Shown one piece after another: positions 52,904-61,939 of a DNA stretch of 64,000 nucleotides (position 1 is its first letter; every line of letters starts with the position of its first letter). Made by a program: the position numbers and the translations under genes. The DNA is taken from positions 744,001 through 808,000 of the forward strand of contig NZ_GL379771.1 of the NCBI RefSeq assembly GCF_000143765.1, read 5' to 3'. The notes beneath the pieces were generated by a model. That model ran no database searches. It was not told where the DNA came from and saw nothing but the letters and a program-made list of their open reading frames with translations. The stretch is from Sphingobacterium spiritivorum ATCC 33861 (GTDB lineage Bacteria; Bacteroidota; Bacteroidia; Sphingobacteriales; Sphingobacteriaceae).

Positions 52904-54364
52904 CTATGTCAATGCGTCCAGTAGTTCCTTAAGTTCTACGGATGCATATGTAGACGCATAATCTGACATGGCATAAGGGATAATAAGATGCCCGTTATGA
53001 ATAATCTGTCCGCAGGAGTATACCACATTCGGCACATACCCTTCTCTTTCATCTGCATTCGGATATAACAAGGGTTCATTTAGTTTTCCGATAATCTTGG
53101 TAGGATCTTCAAGGTCCAGTAAAATGGCTCCTAAAGTATATTCCCGCATTGGCCCTACCCCATGTGTCAGTACAAGCCATCCTTTTTCAGTTTCTATAGG
53201 GGACCCGCAATTACCTAATTGTACCAGTTCCCAGGGATATTCCGGCTCTTTCAATAAGGTAATATCCTGTTGCCAGATATTGATATCTTCAGAGAATGCA
53301 ATGTAATTGTTTTCACCATCTACCCGGCATAGCATAGCATACTTGCCTTTTATTTTTCTCGGGAACAGAGCGGCCCCCTTATTTGCTATCTTACCATTAA
53401 TGGGCTGCACTTTAAAATGAATAAAATCTTTGGTAGACATCAGTTTTGGCAGAATTGTGAACCCATCATAAGCGGTATAGGTGGCATAATAAGTCTGTTG
53501 ATTTTTCTCTCCTCTGAAACGTACAAATCTGGCATCCTCGATTCCATTTTTCTCTGTATCCGAGATGGGAAAGATAACCCTCTCCGAAATAGAAGTATCC
53601 AGAGAATAAGTCATTTCATAATGAGACGAAGCAAGCCACATGATTTGAGACATAAGCGTCTGACTGTCCGGTGTCAATTCATTTTCCTGCTGCATTTCCC
53701 TGACAAATCTACGGAGCTCTTCATATGTAAAGGAATCTGTTAGTTTGGCTCTGATAACAGTCAGCACATCTTCCTCCGGATCGTGCATCTGCAACAGCTT
53801 GTCTATAAAATCCTCTTTCTGATAACGATGACTTTTAAATTGCTTGGGCTTTTCCAATAAGGTTCCAACTTCATCCAGATGAATATTAAGATCTTTATCT
53901 ATGATGGCTGAACGGAATACAATTGAAGATACATGTCCTTCACCAGTAGCTCTAAAACTAAGAATAATTCGCTTTTCCCCTTCTTTTAATTGTGTCTGAT
54001 CAGGTGATTCTACTACCGAAGGATTGAAAAACGCGGCTGCTTCAATAGAATATTCCATCGTAAAATAGGCTCCTATCAACAGCTTTTCCTTATATGTGAC
54101 ATCCTCATCCTTAATATTCATTTCCCTGAGAATCGTTTCGGTTCTCTTATAGTTTTTCTCTAAAATGGAGACCACACTCCGATGCCGCTTCGAAAAATTA
54201 CGAAGAACCTGATTAAGGGTATCGGCTTTCTCCTGCTTGCTCATTTTGAGTACACGCTGAACTATTTTGATGGATCGCTCTACACTTAGATTAAAATAAC
54301 GGGCTAATACACGTCTGGAATCGGGCTTAAAAAAGATGTTTTTTCTGACAACATTCAGGGTCAT
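52904..54364 (-). CDS. glycoside hydrolase family 130 (mannoside phosphorylase-like) protein
   Basis: A 486-residue protein. The first 170 residues are a helical extension; the five-bladed beta-propeller of GH130 follows, with EDARFVRFRG, YTAYDG and a C-terminal HNGHLIIPYAMSDYA. GH130 enzymes are mannoside phosphorylases or beta-1,2-mannosidases. The gene ends only 7 bp from the convergent helical-barrel gene, so all three glycan genes face each other. It may remove or recycle the glycan that the GT4 makes. Confidence 0.87.
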   Translation of the reverse strand: MTLNVVRKNIFFKPDSRRVLARYFNLSVERSIKIVQRVLKMSKQEKADTLNQVLRNFSKRHRSVVSILEKNYKRTETILREMNIKDEDVTYKEKLLIGAYFTMEYSIEAAAFFNPSVVESPDQTQLKEGEKRIILSFRATGEGHVSSIVFRSAIIDKDLNIHLDEVGTLLEKPKQFKSHRYQKEDFIDKLLQMHDPEEDVLTVIRAKLTDSFTYEELRRFVREMQQENELTPDSQTLMSQIMWLASSHYEMTYSLDTSISERVIFPISDTEKNGIEDARFVRFRGEKNQQTYYATYTAYDGFTILPKLMSTKDFIHFKVQPINGKIANKGAALFPRKIKGKYAMLCRVDGENNYIAFSEDINIWQQDITLLKEPEYPWELVQLGNCGSPIETEKGWLVLTHGVGPMREYTLGAILLDLEDPTKIIGKLNEPLLYPNADEREGYVPNVVYSCGQIIHNGHLIIPYAMSDYASTYASVELKELLDALT

Positions 54365-54643
54365 AAGATATTTTTTTATCTTAGAACGGTCTTCTATCCT
54401 AAATTGTTTGTGTATTTGAAAAAATTATAGCAAGTAGCTACTGGCTAAAGTATTTCTTCCCTGTTTTATGCATCTCCTTAATTCGGGATGAAATTTACCA
54501 TTGTAATGTTTTCGTAATTAAATAAGAATCTGGCGTTGAATGTAATCCATACATCTGCTGAATACCTGAAATCCATCATTTCTTCCATTAGGGGAAGGTG
54601 AAATATCAATTTTAAAGTTTAACTTTATAAAAAATCGCTATCT

Positions 54644-56839
54644 ATGATCCCCAATCAGATTCTGTGTGAAAATGAACCCATCCATTTATGTGGTCGTGTA
54701 CAACATTTCGGCCTGTTGTTAATATTGGATCAGCGGCTCGTTATATCAGCTATCAGTGAAAATTGGGTTAATTATCTGCAAGAGGAACTTGATCTTTACC
54801 TTGAACAGGATGCTGTTAAATTCCTTTCTTTCTATTTTGCTGATTACATAGAAGAAATTAATGAACGTCTTGAATATTTTTCTCACTCTACAGAGGGTCG
54901 TTCCGTTATAGAACTAAAGATCGGAACATCGAACTATTACCTTAGTATATATAGGGTGAACGATTACATCTATCTTGAATTTGAGGCTTCAGGAAATACA
55001 CCTGCATCCTGGCTGAACTTATATTCGTATTCAAAAAAGATAGACCGCTCAAATCAAAAGGTATGGGAAGAGCTCTGCGAAAGCATACATGACGTCATCA
55101 GGTTTGACAGGGTTATGATCTATCAGTTTCTGGAAGACGGGAGTGGAAAGGTCATTGCCGAACGTGTAGCAGAAGATTGTGAACCTCACTTAGGGTTGCG
55201 CTATCCGGAATTTGATATCCCGAAGCAGGCACGTGCACTTTATCTTATACATCCGGCACGGCTGACATCAGATATCTCAGCTCCGACCTTTCCGATCATA
55301 AGTAAACGTGAATTAGATTTTGACCTGACCTACACGACTATACGGGCACTTTCACCCGTTCATTTACAATATCTGGAAAATGCGGGTGCGCAATCAAGTA
55401 TTAGCTTCTCTATTATTGTACATGACAAACTTTGGGGATTGGTAACTTGTCAGCACAGGACAGCAAGGGCTGTGGATCTCGCTCAAAGACACATGGCCGT
55501 TTTAATAACGCAATATGCTGTAACCAAATACCTCAGTAATGTTAAGGAAAAAGATATACAATTACTGCGGGAGATCAATACGTTTGAACTGGAACTTAAA
55601 GAAAAGCTTCTTATAAAGAATGATATTCTTTCCGCATTGGCATCATCTGCTCAGTCGCTAGGAGATCTTATACATGCCGATGGAGTTGCTATACGCTATT
55701 CGGATCGGATTATCACTCATGGGCTTGCCCCTAATGCCAAGGAACTTGAAAGCATACATCAATATATCAATGAATTCACAGATAAGCAGCTATTTAAGGA
55801 CCATAATTTTCTTCTGAACCATAGCCGTCACTTTAACTTTTGTCCCTGCTTTGCCGGAATTGGCAAAGTTGATATTGACAGTAGCCGTACTTTTAGCATT
55901 TATTGGTTTCGAAAAGAATATATATATGAAGAAAAATGGGCAGGTAAACCGGAAAAGGTATTAAAATATGACTCCCAAAAAGACCAGTACTATCCATCTC
56001 CCCGTATGTCTTTTGAAGTCTGGAAAGATGCGGTAGAAGGTACTGCAATGAAATGGAACAAAAACGACATCTATTTTATGCGTCGCGTCCGACAACTGAT
56101 CAGAGAAAGCATGCTTCGCAAGTCTGTCGAAATCAAGAATCTGAATAAAGAACTTATCCTCCTGAACAATACGCTGGACACCTATTCCAGTACGGTAACG
56201 CATGATCTGAAAAATCCGCTTTCAACAATAAAGCTGTCCGCTCAGTTGATGAAGATGCGAAAGGAAATAGACCCTGCATTTCTAAATAAAGTATCTACCA
56301 ATATCCTGGATGCAGTATCGCTAATGGAGAATATGATGTCCAAGATTCTGGAATTTTCACGAGCCAGGGTCTACAACTTCAAACCGGAGTGCATCGAGAT
56401 TGCACCAACCATTCAGCAAATTGCACAGCAATGCCTGGAAATTTATAATATGCCCCCTTCCAGTATTCAGACGGGAACACTACTTCCGGTATGGGGTGAA
56501 AAAACATTGCTTTACCAATTGTTTATGAACATCATCAACAATGCTGTGAAATATTCCAGTAAAAAAGAAGAACCGCTTATCTTCATAAGCAGTACGGTAG
56601 AGGAGGAATGGATCAGATACGAAATACAGGATAACGGAATCGGCATCGCTCCTGAAGAACTGAAGATGGTATATGAAATCTTCAAAAGATTACCCAATGC
56701 TTCTTCTTATGAAGGAACCGGAATAGGTCTAGCCATTGTAAAGCGGATTGTCGAAAGACTGAACGGCAAAATCGATATCCTCAGCGAATTGGGCAAAGGT
56801 ACAACTGTTGTCATCAGACTTCGGCATATGGTAGATTAA
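54644..56839 (+). CDS. bacteriophytochrome sensor histidine kinase
   Basis: A 731-residue red/far-red light sensor. The PAS-like domain starts with the candidate biliverdin-binding Cys8 in LCENEPIHLCG. The GAF domain holds Asp191 (FDIPKQAR), His240 (SPVHLQYL) and His271 (TCQH). The PHY domain has WFRKEYIYEEKWAG and the tongue motif PRMSF (453-457). The kinase has phosphoacceptor His520 (VTHDLKNPLS), N-box NIINNAVKYS and GTGIGLAIVKR. All domains look intact. No heme oxygenase gene or paired regulator adjoins it. The position after Cys8 where most have Pro is a second Cys (Cys16). Confidence 0.93.
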   Translation: MIPNQILCENEPIHLCGRVQHFGLLLILDQRLVISAISENWVNYLQEELDLYLEQDAVKFLSFYFADYIEEINERLEYFSHSTEGRSVIELKIGTSNYYLSIYRVNDYIYLEFEASGNTPASWLNLYSYSKKIDRSNQKVWEELCESIHDVIRFDRVMIYQFLEDGSGKVIAERVAEDCEPHLGLRYPEFDIPKQARALYLIHPARLTSDISAPTFPIISKRELDFDLTYTTIRALSPVHLQYLENAGAQSSISFSIIVHDKLWGLVTCQHRTARAVDLAQRHMAVLITQYAVTKYLSNVKEKDIQLLREINTFELELKEKLLIKNDILSALASSAQSLGDLIHADGVAIRYSDRIITHGLAPNAKELESIHQYINEFTDKQLFKDHNFLLNHSRHFNFCPCFAGIGKVDIDSSRTFSIYWFRKEYIYEEKWAGKPEKVLKYDSQKDQYYPSPRMSFEVWKDAVEGTAMKWNKNDIYFMRRVRQLIRESMLRKSVEIKNLNKELILLNNTLDTYSSTVTHDLKNPLSTIKLSAQLMKMRKEIDPAFLNKVSTNILDAVSLMENMMSKILEFSRARVYNFKPECIEIAPTIQQIAQQCLEIYNMPPSSIQTGTLLPVWGEKTLLYQLFMNIINNAVKYSSKKEEPLIFISSTVEEEWIRYEIQDNGIGIAPEELKMVYEIFKRLPNASSYEGTGIGLAIVKRIVERLNGKIDILSELGKGTTVVIRLRHMVD

Positions 56840-56853
56840 CTTCACTACTGTTC

Positions 56854-57816
56854 TTATGTTTTGTCGTGATCAGGAGGAGGAAGCACTTTGACTTCTTTCT
56901 CAATTTCTTTCTCTTCGACATGTACTGCAAAATCAGAGGGTTGTATCGGAATGCCTTTTATAGCCGCATATTCACGTGTATAAATAGCACCGAAATAGAG
57001 TATGGCAGCCGTATAATATACCCAAAGCAAGACTAATATAATTGATCCTGCAGCTCCATAAGTAGATTCGGTACCCGAAGTCTGAAGATACAATCCAATT
57101 ACAAATCGTCCGATTACAAATAATACAGCTGTAAAAAAAGCTCCTGAACGTACAGTACGCCACTCAATCTTTACATCCGGCAGCGCCCTGAATATAATTC
57201 CGAACAGAATAAATATAACTCCAAAACTTATTGAAAAATTGATTGCGTCCAACAGGTGGACTGTAATATCCGGAAAGTATCGCTGTAAACGATCTGTAAA
57301 TGCAAGTATGACGCCATTTACCACTAGCGTAACCATTAGCAGAAAACCCAGACTGATTACAAGTGACGAAGACAATAAGCGGTCTTTGAGAACCTTTACC
57401 CATCCCTTCTTAGGCTTGGCACGTACATGCCATATTCTGTTTATCGAATTCTGAATATCTCCGAATACCGATGTCGCTCCGATCAGTAACGTAATAATAC
57501 TTACGACAAGAGCGAGATTTGACTTACCTGATAATTTGAGATTCATGATCACTTCCTGTATCTGCCGGGCTGCACTGGGGCCTACCAAACCTTTCATCTC
57601 CGTAAACACTTTGCCTTCGATAGCATCCTGACCAAAAAATACACCAGCCAAAGAGATAATTAAGACTAAAATAGGTCCTATTGAAAAAATAGTATAATAA
57701 GCCAGCGAAGCACTATACTTGAGACAATCCTCATTTATAAAACCCATAGCGGATGTTTTTATAATGGAAAAGAAATCTTTAACAACGCCGCTGCCTCTCG
57801 AATTTGTCTTACTCAT
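56854..57816 (-). CDS. YihY/BrkB family inner-membrane protein
   Basis: A 320-residue protein with six membrane helices in the YihY/BrkB pattern: SASLAYYTIFSIGPILV, GFLLMVTLVVNGVIL, and near the C-terminus TYGAAGSIILVLLWVYY. An acidic/Lys-rich tail follows. Older literature called it a ribonuclease, now thought wrong; its function is unknown. It is divergent from the DUF892 gene and convergent with the phytochrome gene. Confidence 0.92.
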   Translation of the reverse strand: MSKTNSRGSGVVKDFFSIIKTSAMGFINEDCLKYSASLAYYTIFSIGPILVLIISLAGVFFGQDAIEGKVFTEMKGLVGPSAARQIQEVIMNLKLSGKSNLALVVSIITLLIGATSVFGDIQNSINRIWHVRAKPKKGWVKVLKDRLLSSSLVISLGFLLMVTLVVNGVILAFTDRLQRYFPDITVHLLDAINFSISFGVIFILFGIIFRALPDVKIEWRTVRSGAFFTAVLFVIGRFVIGLYLQTSGTESTYGAAGSIILVLLWVYYTAAILYFGAIYTREYAAIKGIPIQPSDFAVHVEEKEIEKEVKVLPPPDHDKT

Positions 57817-57921
57817 CTTACATTTTTCTATAATTAAACCAGAGTTTCATCTTTTATATAACAAGAGACAATAAGCAAAGTTTACATGACAAGTACAGTT
57901 GAGCATTAATACGTGTGTCTT

Positions 57922-57933
57922 TGTAGAAATACG
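57922..57933. promoter_or_regulatory. degenerate inverted repeat TGTAGAAATACG
   Basis: Ten of twelve bases match the complementary form CGTATAAATACG of the operator motif. It lies 101 bp upstream of the DUF892 start and 106 bp upstream of the divergent brkB-type start. Confidence 0.35.
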
Positions 57934-58034
57934 CATTATTAAAAACTTAACCGCAAGAGCAGAACTATCTGATTATTAATTCGTTCTTCTATTAACGAAT
58001 GAATTAAAATTTTAAAAACATAAATCATATAATT

Positions 58035-58616
58035 ATGGCAACTACATCAGCAAAAAGCAGTAGTGCATCAAAAACTGCACCTGCGAAATCCTCAAATAAA
58101 GAAGATTCGAAAATCAAGGCTAAATCCGGAGCGGCTAAAGACCTGGCAGATTTGTTTGAAGACGGACTGAAAGATATCTATTGGGCAGAAAAAGAGCTGA
58201 CCAAAGCATTACCCAAAATGGATAAAAATGCAACTTCTCCGCAACTTAAAAAAGCGATTCAGAAGCATATCAAAGAAACAGAAGAACATATTAGCCGTTT
58301 AGAAAAATGCTTTGAAACATTAGGCAAAAAAGCTAAAGCCGAAAAATGTGACGCTATGGCTGGCCTCATAGAAGAAGGTGAAAGTATAATGGAAGAAACA
58401 GAAGTAGGACATGTAAGAGATGCAGGTATCATTGCCGCTGCACAGAAAGTAGAGCACTATGAAATTGCTACATATGGTACCTTAGCTGCATTTGCAAAAG
58501 TATTGGGCAATAAAGAAAGCTTAAAACTTCTATTAATGACACTCGAAGAAGAAAAAAATTGTGATGAAACTTTAACAGGCATTGCAGACACAAATTTAAA
58601 TTCGAAGGCAGAATAA
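58035..58616 (+). CDS. DUF892 (YciE-like) ferritin-fold protein
   Basis: A 193-residue protein with a Ser/Lys/Ala-rich N-terminal tail of about 35 residues, then the DUF892 domain: LADLFEDGLKDIYWAEKELTKALPKM, KHIKETEEHISRLEKCFE and VEHYEIATYGTLAAFAK. The conserved Glu and His residues of the four-helix bundle can bind metal. YciE-type proteins are general-stress products in many bacteria. The extra basic tail may bind DNA or localise the protein. Confidence 0.93.
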   Translation: MATTSAKSSSASKTAPAKSSNKEDSKIKAKSGAAKDLADLFEDGLKDIYWAEKELTKALPKMDKNATSPQLKKAIQKHIKETEEHISRLEKCFETLGKKAKAEKCDAMAGLIEEGESIMEETEVGHVRDAGIIAAAQKVEHYEIATYGTLAAFAKVLGNKESLKLLLMTLEEEKNCDETLTGIADTNLNSKAE

Positions 58617-58641
58617 TTCTATTCTGTATTTAGTTGTGATT

Positions 58642-58670
58642 AAAGCGGGTTTTATATTAAAATCCGCTTT
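58642..58670. terminator. terminator between DUF892 and the YdeI-type gene
   Basis: The stem AAAGCGG-GTTTTA with TAAAA-T-CCGCTTT (58642-58670, one wobble) serves the two convergent genes. Confidence 0.8.
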
Positions 58671-58699
58671 TCTGATATTCCTCAGTAATTAACAAGCTT

Positions 58700-59191
58700 T
58701 CAGAAATCCTTTTTTATCGGCTCCCGACCTATAAACCTTTCTTTTCCTAACAAAAATTGTATCGCTTTTCCGACATTGCGTGCAATACTATCTTCCTGCT
58801 TTAAATGAGAAATATAACGCACAATTTCCAATTGCAGGGATGGAGATAAACTTTGAAAAACAGTGTATGCTTCTACATTTTGTTGTAAAGCTTTTGCCAG
58901 AAGCGGATGTATCTGGATTTCAGGTTTTTCAGCATTAAACTCTAGAGTAAAGTCAGCCGTATCCCCAACAGTTTTTCCTGTAGCTTTGAGCATAGGGCCA
59001 TTGATGTACAAGCGCCATTCGCCGGCATATTTAACTAAAGTCTGGGTAAAAACAATCCCTTCAATGGTTAAAGATACAGGAATTTTTCCTTTATGCTGGC
59101 CGGCAGCTGTTATCAGTTCCAGCAAAACAAGCTCAGGAACAAACACAAACGGATTAATACCTATTTTATCAATGACCGCAGTAAAGTGCAT
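58700..59191 (-). CDS. YdeI/OmpD-associated (OmdA) family protein with DUF1905
   Basis: A 163-residue protein. The N-terminal half is a DUF1905-like beta domain (FTAVIDKIG, VSLTIEGIVFTQTLVKYAGEWRLYING split); the C-terminal half is the YdeI/OmdA helix pattern with FQSLSPSLQLEIVRYISHLK. OmdA relatives are stress-induced or protect from bacteriocins. The 71-bp gap to the SulP gene upstream on the same strand has no terminator, so they may be cotranscribed. Confidence 0.83.
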   Translation of the reverse strand: MHFTAVIDKIGINPFVFVPELVLLELITAAGQHKGKIPVSLTIEGIVFTQTLVKYAGEWRLYINGPMLKATGKTVGDTADFTLEFNAEKPEIQIHPLLAKALQQNVEAYTVFQSLSPSLQLEIVRYISHLKQEDSIARNVGKAIQFLLGKERFIGREPIKKDF

Positions 59192-59262
59192 TGTCTTACC
59201 TGTTTTAGAATTTCAATTCTTAAAGATAAATAAACGAATATGGGGATCAAAAATAAATGTGT

Positions 59263-60795
59263 CTATTCGGGCATCACTTTATAGGTAGGGTCATCTTCTA
59301 CATTCACTTCAATTAGGCCGGCCGCATCAGCAAGCAGTTTACGGGAATCTGCACTCAGATGCCGTAATATAACCCGCTTCCCATTTTCCGCATATTTAGC
59401 TGTCAGCTTATGTACCACATCGATAGCAGTCATATCTACCAACCGGCTTTCCTTAAAATCGATAATAATCTGATCAGGGTCTTCAGCTACATCAAATTTT
59501 TCTGCAAAATGAGCTGCTGATCCAAAGAAAAGCGGACCATTTATTTCATAGATCTTATTACCTTCCGCATCTATACTCTTCCGGGCACGGATTCTTTTGG
59601 CATTGTCCCACGCAAACACCAGGGCAGATATTATTACACCCACCAAAACGGCCAAAGCCAGATTGTGGAGCAGTACTGTTATAGCTGCTACCAGTACTCC
59701 GACAAAAATATCGGATTTGGGCATTTTATTGACAAGCCGCACCGAAACCCATTGAAAGGTACCTATAGAAACCATGATCATCACGCCTACTAAAGCAGCC
59801 ATGGGAATACGTTCGATAACAGGGCTGCCAATCAGAATAATAATCAGTATGGTCGCGGCTCCAATTATCGCTGAAAGCCGGGCTCTGGAACCTGCATTCA
59901 GATTTACCAAGGTCTGCGCTACCATAGCGCACCCACCCATTCCTCCAAAGAAACCGTTAACAAGATTTGCAGTACCCTGAGCCATAGCTTCCCGGTTTGA
60001 GTTTCCTTTTGTATTGGTGATTTCATCTACCATAGAAAGTGTCAGCAAAGATTCAATAAGTCCTACTCCGGCCATAACCAGTGCATAAGGAAATATGAGC
60101 TGCAATGTATCCCATGTCAGCGGAACAGAAGGGATATGAAAAACAGGCAGGGATCCGCTCACGGATGCAATATCAGATACTGTCTTAGTCTCTATACTTC
60201 CGGCAAGAACGATTGCAAAGATGACCATAATTGCTACCAATGAAGCTGGAATCGTACGGGTCAGTTTAGGAAAGAAATAGACAATCAACATCGTAAGCAC
60301 AGTCAGTCCGATCATCGTATAAAGAGCCGCACCGGACAACCAGTGACTGACTCCATTCTCCACGACCTTAAACTGATGAATTTGTGCCATAAATATAATG
60401 ATAGCCAGACCATTCAGAAAGCCATACATCACCGGTTGCGGAATTAGCCGTACAAACTTGCCCCAGCGGAACAGCCCCACCAGAAACTGAAGTACTCCCC
60501 CTAAAATAATCGCAGCGAACAAATATTCCACACCATGCGTTGCGGCTAAAGCAATCAGTACCACCACTGTGGCTCCAGCCCCTCCCGAAACCATTCCGGG
60601 CCGGCCGCCAAGCACAGCTGTGATCAGTCCCATCAGGAAGGCCGCATATAAACCTGTCAAAGGGCTCAATCCTGCCAAAATAGCAAAGGACAAGGATTCC
60701 GGAATCATAGTCATAGCGACGGTCAGACCCGCAAGGATCTCGACCCGGTAATTTACCTTTTGCTTAAAATCGAAGAACTGGAGAAAAGAATTCAT
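59263..60795 (-). CDS. SulP family anion transporter with STAS domain
   Basis: A 510-residue SLC26/SulP transporter starting at MNSFLQFFDFKQ (60795). About twelve membrane helices include the signature GLSPLTGLYAAF and PGMVSGGAGAT. The C-terminal STAS domain (about 400-500) has IIDFKESRLVDMTAIDVV. Family members carry sulfate, bicarbonate or other anions; the substrate here cannot be read from sequence. It is upstream of the YdeI-type gene and divergent from the lipocalin gene. Confidence 0.93.
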   Translation of the reverse strand: MNSFLQFFDFKQKVNYRVEILAGLTVAMTMIPESLSFAILAGLSPLTGLYAAFLMGLITAVLGGRPGMVSGGAGATVVVLIALAATHGVEYLFAAIILGGVLQFLVGLFRWGKFVRLIPQPVMYGFLNGLAIIIFMAQIHQFKVVENGVSHWLSGAALYTMIGLTVLTMLIVYFFPKLTRTIPASLVAIMVIFAIVLAGSIETKTVSDIASVSGSLPVFHIPSVPLTWDTLQLIFPYALVMAGVGLIESLLTLSMVDEITNTKGNSNREAMAQGTANLVNGFFGGMGGCAMVAQTLVNLNAGSRARLSAIIGAATILIIILIGSPVIERIPMAALVGVMIMVSIGTFQWVSVRLVNKMPKSDIFVGVLVAAITVLLHNLALAVLVGVIISALVFAWDNAKRIRARKSIDAEGNKIYEINGPLFFGSAAHFAEKFDVAEDPDQIIIDFKESRLVDMTAIDVVHKLTAKYAENGKRVILRHLSADSRKLLADAAGLIEVNVEDDPTYKVMPE

Positions 60796-60956
60796 ATATG
60801 AGTGCAAATATAAGGCTTATACACCTAAACCTTCATCCTGTATTTTGGGGTAAACAAGAATGATTCCGTAAATTGCGCGGACAACCAGAATTAATGTTTC
60901 AGGAAAACCTGTTCACATTCTCAATTGTTATCTTATTAAATATTTACCGTATACAT

Positions 60957-61502
60957 ATGAAAAATAAACACTCTTACTTTAGTCTGCCCGGCATCTGTGC
61001 ACTTATTTCCTTTTTGTTCGTCCAATGCCAGACCATTCCGGAAAATGTGAAAGCTGTCGAAAATTTTGATCAAAGCCGTTATCTTGGTAAATGGTACGAA
61101 ATAGCACGATTTGACTTCAAATTTGAGAAAAACCTCAAAAATACGACAGCCACTTATTCGCTCAATAAAGATGGCTCTATAAAAGTAGTTAATACAGGAT
61201 TTGATACAGTGGAACGTAAACAAAAGGAGGCTGTCGGAAAAGCCAAATTTGTAAATGAACCGACTCAGGGGATGCTAAAAGTTTCCTTTTTTGGTCCGTT
61301 CTATTCAGGGTACAATGTCATTGCACTTGATTCCGCATATCAGTATGCGCTCATAGCCGGCAAAAACCTGGATTACCTGTGGATCCTGTCACGGACACCA
61401 AATCTTCCGGATCAAATCAAAAGAGAATATCTGGTCAAAGCTAAGGAGGCTGGCTATGACCTGAATAAATTGATCTGGGTACAGCAGGATTCTGTGAAGT
61501 AA
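60957..61502 (+). CDS. outer-membrane lipocalin (Blc-like lipoprotein)
   Basis: A 181-residue protein starting at MKNKHSYFSLP (60957) with a lipobox near LFVQC; the open frame upstream to 60873 crosses the promoter region. The lipocalin motif GKWYEIARFDFKFEKNL is clear, and the C-terminal WILSRTPNLPDQIKREYLV matches Blc. Bacterial lipocalins bind lipids and appear under envelope stress. Its stop overlaps a degenerate copy of the operator motif. Confidence 0.93.
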   Translation: MKNKHSYFSLPGICALISFLFVQCQTIPENVKAVENFDQSRYLGKWYEIARFDFKFEKNLKNTTATYSLNKDGSIKVVNTGFDTVERKQKEAVGKAKFVNEPTQGMLKVSFFGPFYSGYNVIALDSAYQYALIAGKNLDYLWILSRTPNLPDQIKREYLVKAKEAGYDLNKLIWVQQDSVK

Positions 61503-61509
61503 AAATACC
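61498..61509. promoter_or_regulatory. degenerate inverted repeat AGTAAAAATACC at the lipocalin stop
   Basis: It differs by one base from the complement form AGTATAAATACC of the motif. It overlaps the lipocalin stop codon and lies 97 bp before the start of the 82-residue gene. Confidence 0.3.
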
Positions 61510-61605
61510 TGAAAGCACAGGAATAATACCTGTTCGCTGTTGTCTTCTAAACAAACATCCGCGCTTGCCGTTATAGATTTATAGATTTTTTTAAAGGTAT
61601 AGATC

Positions 61606-61854
61606 ATGAGCAAAGACCACGGAAATCAAATCAAAGATGACGAAAAATACGAAGCTCTGCGCAATAAAGGCATGAGTAAAGAAAAAGCAGCCCGTATTGC
61701 CAATACGCCTGATGCCAGCCGAAAAGGAGGGAAAAGCAGTAATCTTGATGAACGAAAAAAAACTGAGCTTTTGGCGGAAGCAAAAAAAATAGGAATAAAA
61801 GGAAGACATAGCATGACTAAAGGCAAACTTATAGATGCTATAAGAAATCATTGA
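61606..61854 (+). CDS. small Rho-N-like domain protein (DUF7218 type)
   Basis: An 82-residue basic protein. The N-terminal half has MSKDHGNQIKDDEKYEAL and KGMSKEKAARIANT; the C-terminal half LLAEAKKIGIKGRHSMTKGK plus LIDAIRNH resembles the Rho N-terminal/SAP-like helical motif that binds nucleic acid. Such proteins are often linked with stress loci. It precedes the topoisomerase gene by 85 bp and may be cotranscribed with it. Confidence 0.82.
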   Translation: MSKDHGNQIKDDEKYEALRNKGMSKEKAARIANTPDASRKGGKSSNLDERKKTELLAEAKKIGIKGRHSMTKGKLIDAIRNH

Positions 61855-61939
61855 AATCGATCAATTACAATAACACAACAGTAACCTTGACCCTGCATTT
61901 TTAAAAGATGTGGGGTCTTATTTTTCAAAGCAGTAATTT

